Positions 55,513 to 64,000 of a DNA stretch of 64,000 nucleotides are shown here, piece after piece; the first letter of the stretch is position 1; the number at the start of each line of letters is the position of its first letter. Location of the stretch: NCBI GenBank assembly GCA_963682175.1, contig OY821770.1:18134501-18198500 (forward strand). Reading direction: 5' to 3'. Under the pieces are notes generated by a model. The model was not told where the DNA came from, did no database searches, and was given only the letters and a program-made list of their open reading frames with translations. A program made the position numbers and the translations under genes. The stretch is from Triglochin maritima (lineage: Eukaryota; Streptophyta; Magnoliopsida; Alismatales; Juncaginaceae).

Positions 55513-58027
55513 ATGGATGACCCGAAGACACAAGATCTGGTAAAGGACCTCCTCGTCCGCCTCCTCTCCCCTCCACCTTCCGACCTCTCCATCCCTCTCC
55601 GCTACGCCATCCGCGTTCTCTCCTCCCGTCTTTCTCCTTCACTCCCACCCGACCCCACCTTCCTTTCCGAGTCCATCAAGCGCCGCCTCGTCCACCTCCA
55701 CCGCCCCTCCGACGCCCTCGCCTTCTCCGACCTCGTCTCCCTCCTCCCTCCTCGCTTCCCTCTACTCTACCTCCTTCACTCCCTCTCCCGCTCCCTCCAC
55801 GACTCCCCATTCCCCTTCCCCGTCCCCTCCCTCCCCCCCAAACCCACCGTTCCCAAACCCTCCCCGGTCACCTCCGGGGTCTTGGTCCTCTCCAGAGATC
55901 CGTCTAACGTGCGCGAGATCGCGCTCCGGGAGTTCGCCGATTTGGTTAACGAGGAGTCTCCGGTGTCGGAACCGGCGCTGGTCAGGGATGTGTTGTATGC
56001 GTCTCAGGGGATTGATGGGAGGTTCGTGAAGTTCGTGACGCGGATCGACGGGTATGATCTTCCTCCCGACTCCGGGTCTTTTAGGGTTCCGAGGTCGACG
56101 AGGATTGTGGTGAGGAGGTTGTGCGAGCTCGGGTGGCTTTTTAGGGTCGTGAAGGGGTATTTGAGTGACTGTACTCAGAGGTTTGGGGATGGGGAGGTGG
56201 GGACAGTTGGGCAGGCCTTTTGTGCCGCTTTGCAGGATGAGTTGTCCGATTATTATAGGTTGTTAGCGGTTTTGGAGTCGCAGGCTTCCGTCCCGATGCC
56301 GACGGCTGGGTCGGTTGGAGAGAGTGGAGATTACTTGTCGTTGAGGAGGCTAATGGTTTGGTTTGCCGAGCCAATTGTGAGGATGAGGTTGATGGCGGTT
56401 TTGGTGGATGAGTGTCGGGGTTTGAAAGGGGGTGCAATGGCTGGGGCGATTCATGCGTATGCTCAGCATGGCGATCCGTTGGTGAAGGAGTTCATGGGAA
56501 GGTTGTTGAGGAGGGTGTGTTCGCCGCTTTTCGAGATGGTTAGGACTTGGGTTTTGGAGGGGGAGTTGGAGGATGTGTTTGGGGAGCTTTTTATTGTCGG
56601 GCAGCCGGTCAAGGCAGAGTCGCTTTGGAGGGAGGGATACCGGATTCAGACCTCAATGCTTCCTTGTTTCATATCAGAAACTCTTGCTCAGAGGATTTTG
56701 AGGACTGGGAAGTCCATTAATTTCCTTAGGGTTTGCTGTGAGGATAACAGTTGGGCTGAGGCTGCTTCAGTGGCAGCCACACATTTGGGCACAACCACGA
56801 GAAAAGGTGGGCTTGGATATGGTGAGACTGATGCACTCGAGGCTTTGGTGGTTGAGTCTGCCAAGAGGATCGACAAGCATGTTATGGAAGTCATGTTTCA
56901 GAGGTATAGATTTAAAGATCATTGTCTTGCAATCAAGCGGTATTTGTTGTTAGGGCAAGGTGATTTTGTGCAGTATTTGATGGACATTGTTGGGCCAGAG
57001 CTCTCCGAACCTGCCAACACAATCAGTACTTTCCACCTTTCAGGGCTACTTGAGACCGCAATCCGGGCGTCCAATGCTCAATACGATGATAGGGATATAT
57101 TGGATAGGATCCATGTCAAGATGATGGAGCACAAGGATGGGGATCGAGGGTGGGATGTCTTTTCCTTGGCGTACGACGCTAGAGTTCCACTAGACACTAT
57201 TTTTACTGCATCTGTCATGAGAAAGTATCTAAGAATTTTCAATTTCCTCTGGAAGCTTAAGCGGGTTGAGCATGCCTTCGTTAGGGTGTCAAAGACAATG
57301 AAGCCTAATCGTCTAGTGCCTCACCTGTTTGGGAAAAAAGAGGGTGCTGCAGTGAAGTTTCAGTTTGATTCTGTGCTGAGGAGGTGCCAAGGTTTGTGGA
57401 ATCAGATGAACCATTTCGTCACAAATTTCCAATACTATATAATGTTTGAGGTTCTTGAGATCTCTTGGGCGTGTTTCTCGGAGGAGATGGATGCTGCAAA
57501 GGATTTGGATGATCTCCTTGCAGCACATAAGAAGTACCTTGCTTCAATTTTGGAGAAGTCTCTTCTTGGGGAAAAATCACAAGACATTTTCAAAACATTA
57601 TTTCTTTTGTTTGACCTTATATTGCGGTTCCATAGCAAAGCTGAGCGATGGTTTGAATACATTTACGAATTACAACTAAGGTGATTATTGGTGTCTTCTT
57701 TTATGTCAATTAGACTTCTACAACAAAGAAACTCAATTTTATTCTTGAATTGCTATCATTATTATCTTCTAATGCCTATCTTGGATTTCCTACAGAGCAA
57801 GGACAAAATCATCGAGTGATGGCAGTGCCCAAATTGCTTTAATGAGAATAGCTGAGGAGTTTTTTAGGAAAATGAGGGAAGATTTGGATTCCATTTCAAA
57901 GGAGTACTCATCTTCTCTTAAGGTTTTCATTTCAAAATTGCCCATGCAGCAGCATGTTGACTTAAAATTCCTGTTATTCCGGTTGGACTTCACAGAATAC
58001 TATAGCCGGTTTCCCCCTGGTAGATGA
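55513..58027 (+). CDS. GCP3: Gamma-tubulin complex component 3 (GCP3/SPC98)
   Basis: Exon 1 is 55513-57680, exon 2 is 57796-58027; a GT-AG intron (57681-57795) splits an AGA codon. The total is 2,400 nt, 799 aa. The start MDDPKTQDLVKDLL is the GCP3 N-terminus I recognise; an upstream in-frame ATG at 55387 lies just 29 bp from the Mutator duplication and is unlikely. GRIP1 spans about 155-465 (VRDVLYASQGIDGRFVKF near 157; ELEDVFGELFI near 351) and GRIP2 follows (MRKYLRIFNFLWKLKRVEH; HFVTNFQYYIMFEVLE). GCP3 pairs with GCP2 in the complex that nucleates microtubules at the nuclear surface and cortex. The ending LDFTEYYSRFPPGR may be slightly shorter than other plant GCP3s. No lesion. Confidence 0.95.
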
Positions 58028-58801
58028 AGATATATTGTTTTTGCAGAAGAAATAGTCTTCTTACCTTCTGCACCAGGCAGAAAAAAATGACATTTTTTCC
58101 CGACATACATGACTGCTGCCAAGATCTTAATATGTCTGAGATTACAACTGCTGACTCAAAATTACCACCATCACCATAAAAGATGGTTATTGAGATACTT
58201 GGATTTCATAGCCCTTTGGCGAAATTGAGTTACTCAATGCTCGATCTACGCCCTCCATTTTGAAACTTGAACGGCAACTGCCTTGGAAATTTTTGATGCA
58301 GAGTTGCAGACACGTATTGTCTGGTTTTTTTTTGTATCTTCAGGGTGTTTTAAAGTTTTCTTGGAGAATGCTGGTTTGTGTGCTCTTATGTTGTTTTAAA
58401 GGTGTGGTTTGTATTGGTTTTTCTGATGTATTCATGTATTATTGTTGCAGAAAATTTGTTATGCAAAGATGTATATATATTTCCAGGTTGGCTTATTTTT
58501 TCTAGATTCAATAGCCATTGACCTTCGCAAATTGCAATCCAGTGAAGCTGTGAAGTGATATAGAATAGACTTTTCAAAACGTAAAATTTCTCATACCTAT
58601 AAATCTTAATCAGTGGATGTAATGGATCTGGATCTTCGTTGAATTTGACAGGTTAAATTCAATCGATTTAAGTTCTTAACCATCTATAACAAATAAATGG
58701 TAGATGTTTCACACCTAGTAAATTTGCATTTTTCTTGTTAAGTGTTGTGGCTTCTGGTTTGTAAAATGAAATTAACTCCCATTATCAAATAAATAGGCCG
58801 A

Positions 58802-58949
58802 AGTCTAAACATGCAATTACACCATTAAACACCTAAACAGTCATTGTCCCATATAGTTTTCTTTCTTATATCTGAAATGAAGAAGAGGGGAACCTTTTCG
58901 GCCAAGAGATTAGTCTAAACATGCAATTACACCATTAAACACCTAAACA
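58802..58949. repeat. Two exact 38-bp direct repeats
   Basis: The repeat begins AGTCTAAACATGCAATTACA at 58802 and again at 58912, 110 bp apart. Confidence 0.9.
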
Positions 58950-59457
58950 TCCAAACTTTCAAAAAAATGATTTATCAACCAAACAGTTAAAATTTGGAAC
59001 GACAAAAGCTAGTTGGGAAACACACGGTTTTCAAAACAGATTCTTTTGAAAAAAAAACATTCCGGATTTTTAACCATTCAATGGGACCTAAGAGCATCCA
59101 CTGTGGATGCAAAACTCAGGTTCCCACTCCTTGACGGGGTCGGAGCGAGGTCGGGTCACGATCCCCTGGTGGGCCGTAATTTTTTAATCTAAAAATTTTT
59201 TAATCAAAAATTTTAAAACTACGAAAAAAAATAATTTCGAAAACTATTCGGATCGCAGTTTACACCCGCGATCTGTGAGTTTGGAAATTTAAACTCTTCC
59301 TCTGCTAGCTTCTCTCCTCTTCTAGTTTCTTCTCCCATCGGCCCATTGCACAACCCCTCTCCGAGCTTATCTTGGGATCCTGCCCAGGTTAATTTTCCAC
59401 ATTATTTTTTACTTAAGAATAATTATAATTAAGATTTAATTTCTTTGTTAAATAAAA

Positions 59458-59585
59458 AATATTCGGATACTTTTTTATTTTCTATTAAATTTAATTTTAA
59501 ATATTAGTTGTATTTATGTTTCCGTTTATAATTATAATAAAAATAAATTTTTATACATTTATCATTTCTATAACATACATTTACG
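59458..59585. repeat. Copy 1 of an AT-rich 125-bp repeat
   Basis: Matches 62976-63095 in direct orientation, sharing TTAATTTTAAATATTAGTTG and TTATGTTTCCGTTT. The two copies lie on either side of the hAT element. Confidence 0.88.
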
Positions 59586-59985
59586 AAATTTATTATAGAA
59601 TATAGACAAACACACATAATAAACATCATAAACAATCATCTCACTTTCTAACACTTTAAGTTGGTTTAATGGCTTAATTGTAAAGCGCAAAAATATCATC
59701 TAACTTTTTTCTAGAACCAAATATATTGAAGAGATAATGGTAAAACCAAAATTCTAACACCCACAGACATGAAAACTCACAACATTAAAAACCAAATTAC
59801 GCTGTAACACTTGAGAATAATTAGACGTATAATTAGTCAATCAGAAGTCTTTTGATAGAATAATTAGTATTTAGAAACCAAGATCAACTCTCACGAAACC
59901 TCGATGGAAAATGATAGAAGAAGACATGGAACACGAATATGGAAGTCGACTGCTAAATGAAATTAGCAAATATTCATTTTGCTAG

Positions 59986-62655
59986 CAGGGGCGGACCGAG
60001 GACGATATTTAGGGGTGGGCACCCTTTAAAAATATATCAACCAACAAATAATATAATAATTTAAAAAAAATTATATTAACTTCAAATATGTTTGTTACAA
60101 TGTAATCCTACGAGGTTTCATGATTTGAAATTTTTTCATTATAACTTCATCACTAATCATATCAAAAATCTCTCGTTCGATGTACGTAACAAGAGCATCA
60201 TTAACCCATTCGTCTCCCATCCGGTTCCACAATCTATTTTTCACGACATTCATAGCCGAAAACACTCTCTCAACTGTTGTAGTTGCAACTGGCAAGACCA
60301 ATGCCAAGGTAATTAACAAGAAAACCAACAGAAAAGTTAAAATTTTCTTCTTTTGAACCATCTTCTCTGCGAGTTCTGTTAAACTTTTCAAATCTCCAAA
60401 TTCTGGATTGAATCTGACATCACAGACATAAGTCTCCAATTGACTCTCAAGAACAATGAGATCAAAATCAGAGAATTCTTTAGGATAAAATTTGGTCATT
60501 TGAAGCAATTTATCAAACCGAGAGAAATATTTTGTAGGACTTAAACACGATACACACATTAATAACTCTGTGCTCCCCTCTGTGAAACGGTTGTTCAACT
60601 CCTGAAGTTGCATATCAATTATTGTGTTGAATATTTCAACACGATAATGATGCACATTAGAAAACTTCTCTACTCTTCGACGAGAACGCCCTCGAGTCCG
60701 ATACAATTCAGACATTATAGGAACCATAATATCATGTTTTGTGCAGAACTGGGTAGTTTGCTCTAATATAGAATCCCATCATTTTTCTCTCATTTCTTGT
60801 AGACTTTGTTTTGCCACTGCCACTGAATCCAAGGCATTAATAATGTCCTGGTCTTTTCTTAGTAATGCCACTGAGAGATCATTAGTCAGTCCTAAGATAT
60901 TTCTCATCAAATGTAAACAAAAGACAAATTCAAAGTCTTGCAAGTTGTCGAGTAGAATGATGACTTCTCTTTTTTTCCCAGAATTTGAAGTTTCTTCGAT
61001 AATCTCAAGTACATTTAGCTAATTCAGCTAAATTTATTTCAACTCGACTCTGTTTTTCCGGTGGTTGTGCTTTCTTGGGTTTTTAATCAAAAACTTATCC
61101 ATTCCTGACAATGAAAAACAAAAATTGAATGGAGTTGTGATCAAACTCTATACTCTAAAACAACACAATGATCAAATTTCTCTACTTGCAAACATTAAAT
61201 TGGAGGAACTATTTTATTCTTCAATCAAAATTCGTAATCGAAAATTAAATCTAGCAGGAGATGCAATTCAAAAAATTAGATAGACACATTCATAGGAACC
61301 CCCAAGGATCAAAGGCGAGACTAGAGAGCAAACTCTCTCCGTCCCACACACCTTCAATCTCTGCTGGCGAGACGAGTATCGTCCCACACACCTGCAGAAG
61401 GGCCCACTAGGGACTTGGTTGGAGAGAGTACCTGACCGAAGAACCGGGAGAAGTTCACGTCAACTCGTCAAGTGGTTGTCAACTACAACAACAAAAAATA
61501 CAAATTAAAGCAACGAAATACAATGAAATTCAGAAGAAACATTACTTATTTCATTCTTAACATGCATGTTTAAGTCCTCTACTCCTTAAGTGTCTTTTTC
61601 CAACTCAACTTCTAGATTTTATAAAAAATCCTTCTAAAGTGGAATTTCCCACTTCCTCAAAATTTTCAGCTTAACTTGACTAGCTGAGAATAACCAAGCA
61701 GGCTTGAAATAGTCAGCGCCGGGTTCGATTTTCGAATATAGCAGTTAAAGCTCCAAAGAACAAATTAGCTTAATTCAGAGAAACTTAATTACACAAATTG
61801 AGTTGTACTAATTTTGAGTTTCCTTCTTTTAAAAATTTAGTTTGCAGGTCAGAATTGATAAGAATCGGCAGATATCGACACTTTTGGAAGGCCAAATCTT
61901 GAATGGTACTACTTACTGATGCATAAGTCATTAGGACAAAAACTAACACCAAAATCCCATCTTGATTTGCAACAGTAAAGGTAAAGAAGTTCCTATATAT
62001 CTAATTGTCATATCAAATAACAATTTAATGGTCTCACAATTTCAATTTCTACAACTTCCAACCACGACTACAAGCACAAGGGAGACAGTACCTGATCGAA
62101 GAACTCGGAGAGGCGGAGGCGTGGAGAGGTGGAGGCGCGGACAGGGGCGTGGAGAGATGGGGGAGTGGCCCGCGTGGAGAGGCGGCGTCGTGGAGTTGTG
62201 GAGCCGACGAGACGGAGAAATGCGGAGAAGGTGGAGAAGTGCGGAGGAGTGGAGAAGGAGAGGGAAGGAATCGCTGGATTGTGAATTTGCGAGGGATTTT
62301 GGTGGTGGAGACGTGGAGTCTTGGTTGAGAAGGTGGAGGGATTTTGGGGAAGGGTTTGTGAGGGATTTTGGAGAAAATTTTAATTTTAGGGATTAAAGAT
62401 ATATCATACATGTAATTTAATTTGTTTAAGTGTACAACAATTTTAGAATAGTCCCACATCGGAAATCATTAATTGTTGGATGGTTTTTATAAGTTTGTAG
62501 CTCTTAACTCTATTGTGAGTTGATCACACACTCACAATGCATATTGTGCCTAATTGGAAGTGTGGGCACACATTAATTTTGATTAATCTTACATTAACTT
62601 CAAATTTCTGGCGTGGGCACTTGCCTACGCGTGCCCACGCCTAGGTCCGCCCCTG
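59986..62655 (-). mobile_element. hAT element (2,670 bp), internally deleted
   Basis: A perfect 8-bp target duplication, TTTGCTAG (59978-59985 and 62656-62663). Terminal inverted repeats CAGGGGCGGACCGAGG and, read inward from the right, CAGGGGCGGACCTAGG. A transposase relic lies on the minus strand near its left end. The remaining 61103-62600 is noncoding and includes a G-rich, low-complexity stretch (62090-62390). Confidence 0.95.
60095..61102 (-). pseudogene. hAT transposase relic (TTF-type/ZMYM6-like family), most of the middle deleted
   Basis: A start MDKFLIKNPRKHN at 61102 reaches a stop after about 22 codons. A C-terminal part then follows: REVIILLDNLQDFEFVFCLH, a TGA before WDSILEQTTQFCTKHDI, then an open frame 60727-60095. 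The last holds the hAT dimerisation signature LALVLPVATTTVERVFSAMN with KNRLWNRMGDEWVNDALVTY. The zinc finger and catalytic core are missing, so it cannot transpose on its own. Confidence 0.88.
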
Positions 62656-62975
62656 TTTGCTAGATAGCTTGATTGATGATTGCTATGTGAAGGTTTAAGA
62701 TCGTGTTAGACTTGCATTATCTTCGTTTCAAAAGCCCCAACGTGACTTCTGTACATAATTTGGTTTTTTTGCAATGTACTTTAAAGTCTCAAATAGATTT
62801 TCTTTTTTCTTGCCAAAATAAATAAATAGAAGCTTTATAATATTTTTGTTTTTATAATAGAACTTGGAATTTTTTGTTGCATTACTGATTGGTAGTAAGA
62901 AAGTTGGGAATTTTGAGCTTACCTTCTATTACTTCCTTTTAGTTTAAAGTAAAAAGTTGAAAAAGTTACACTAAG

Positions 62976-63095
62976 TATTCGGAATACTTTTTTTCTATTA
63001 AATTTAATTTTAAATATTAGTTGTATTTATGTTTCCGTTTGTAATTATAATTAAAATAAATTTTTATACATTTCATCATTTCTATAACATGCATT
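62976..63095. repeat. Copy 2 of the AT-rich 125-bp repeat
   Basis: Lies 85 bp upstream of the plant-mobile-domain ORF. Copy 1 (59458-59585) may mark a second fragment of the same element. Confidence 0.88.
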
Positions 63096-63180
63096 TTGTC
63101 ATGAAACCTACTATTTTTTATTTTATTTACATTATTAAAATTAATTTTGTTTTTATTTTCATGAACATTTTTTTGTCAAA

Positions 63181-64000
63181 ATGAGTCATTTTAGTAGAAG
63201 TCACTCTGTACAAAACGAACGTGAGCATAATGATGCAGCGGATAGAGAGTCTATTTCCTCACTTCTCGGAATACCAAATTGGACGTTCAGAGTCAATGAT
63301 ATTTGCACAAATGTAGGTACCAACAAAAATCATATTGTGTTAATTTTTTCTAAATATTTAAATTACATAATTTTAGTTGATGTATTTTTCACAAAATATT
63401 TTAATATATTATAACCGAATGCTGTTTTGGAATGTCGTGCACATCGTCCAGTCATTCCTTTACACAATAGTTTTAGTGAGACACTCAAAAATTTGAGATT
63501 ATATCAACTTGCCCAGATAAGACATACAAGGACAGACAATAGATTGATTACTGCACTTGTAAAGCGTTGGCGTCCTGAGACTCACACTTTTCACTTATCG
63601 GTTGGGGAGGTTGGATTAACATTGCAGGATGTGAGTTGTTTGTGAGGTCTACCTATCACTGGTATTCCAATAATCGGGCACAATGATCGAGATAGTTTGG
63701 AGTTAATTAAAAATGCTTTTGGGATTGATATAAATACCGAGATGATGAAAAAATGTAAGCGAACGGTAGGAGCAGATGAGCCACAAATTTTCAAAGAGTT
63801 GGGATTTAGCATCAGTTTGCAAGGGTTGCGGGTAAATTACGGGAACCTCCCAGATTTTCCCACATATGAAGAAATGACACAATATACACGGGCTTTCATT
63901 TTAGATTTGTTTGGATCCATGGTTTTCCTTGATAGCTCTGGGACAGGCGTTCCGGTTATGTATTTGAGGTTTTTGCAGGTGTTGGATAAGTCGATAGTGT
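63181..64000 (+). pseudogene. Plant mobile domain (MAIN-like) protein, broken, cut by the right window edge
   Basis: MSHFSRSHSVQNEREHND starts an N-terminal piece ending near 63315, probably at a GTACCA donor. After an AT-rich gap, the PMD core appears: IPLHNSFSETLKNLRLYQ, then LITALVKRWRPETHTFHL and VGEVGLTLQDVSCL (63541-63642). A TGA at 63643-63645 stands where PMD proteins usually have a tryptophan before GLPITG. The same frame continues (ELGFSISLQGLRVNYGNL, YTRAFILDLFGSMVF) to the window end. PMD proteins occur both as host genes (MAIN, MAIL1) and inside transposons. With the stop and the repeat upstream I favour a transposon-borne relic. Confidence 0.75.

Larger units (their letters stand above)
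58028..59985. other. Downstream of GCP3: AT-rich intergenic DNA with repeat fragments
   Basis: Contains the GCP3 3' untranslated region, an exact 38-bp direct repeat (58802-58839 and 58912-58949), a possible element start at GAGCATCCACTGTGGATGC (59093-59111), and a repeat copy at 59458-59585. No gene is recognised. Confidence 0.5.

Noticed and set aside
62090..62390. G-rich open frames in the hAT element (144 codons plus, 136 codons minus).
   Set aside because: Low-complexity GGAG-type DNA open on both strands; no domain recognised.

Overview
The window is nuclear DNA from a flowering plant with a transposon-rich genome. I cannot name the species. About 1-44.8 kb is nested transposable elements with no intact host gene. 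About 45.7-58.0 kb holds two well-preserved host genes, and 59-64 kb is again transposon-derived. Evidence for a plant: tRNA-Asp- and initiator-Met-type primer sites next to TG...CA LTRs, plant L1-type LINEs, a Mutator element with a 9-bp target duplication, a hAT element with an 8-bp duplication, a plant-mobile-domain relic, and two plant housekeeping genes (a GT29 sialyltransferase-like protein and gamma-tubulin complex protein 3).

Layout of the nest. Element A (Ty3/gypsy, minus, running off the left edge) sits in the leader of element C (Ty3/gypsy gag-pro, plus). C is also split inside gag by element I, a complete gag-only Ty1/copia element (5004-10275, target duplication ATCTC). C ends abruptly at about 12473 against the last two exons of what looks like a Sm D3 gene. 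Then come a 325-bp Mutator-type MITE (13585-13909), a fragment of an A-like gag (14956-15645) and LINE D (15646-21864). LINE D is interrupted by a 2.2-kb solo LTR (J, duplication GTATG) and cut by element B (21865-28403, A-family LTR with gag-pro). B's own ORF is split by a 1,210-bp solo LTR (duplication GTTGG). After 1 kb of unclassified DNA, copia element G (29388-44849) is split in its reverse transcriptase by copia element H (29520-42981). H holds LINE E in its body and two later insertions in its right LTR: a 2.1-kb LTR-like insert and a 1,241-bp solo LTR (duplication CCGGT).

Host genes. A 12-exon GT29 gene on the minus strand (45717-52699, predicted 441 aa, SIA2-like) and a two-exon GCP3 gene on the plus strand (55513-58027, predicted 799 aa) are divergent neighbours. 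A 2.17-kb Mutator element (53177-55349) has landed between their start codons and ends 163 bp before the GCP3 ATG. Downstream are an internally deleted hAT element (59986-62655) and a broken plant-mobile-domain reading frame that runs off the right edge.

The most unusual signal is the recurrence of short GC-rich palindromes at defined positions in unrelated elements. Three copia LTR families carry arrays of CGGTYRACCGAA-like motifs upstream of their TATA boxes. The A/B gypsy family carries GCGGCG(N4)CGCCGC palindromes both in U3 and in the leader just after the primer site. Both Mutator-type elements carry subterminal arrays of CGGCA...TGCCG palindromes.
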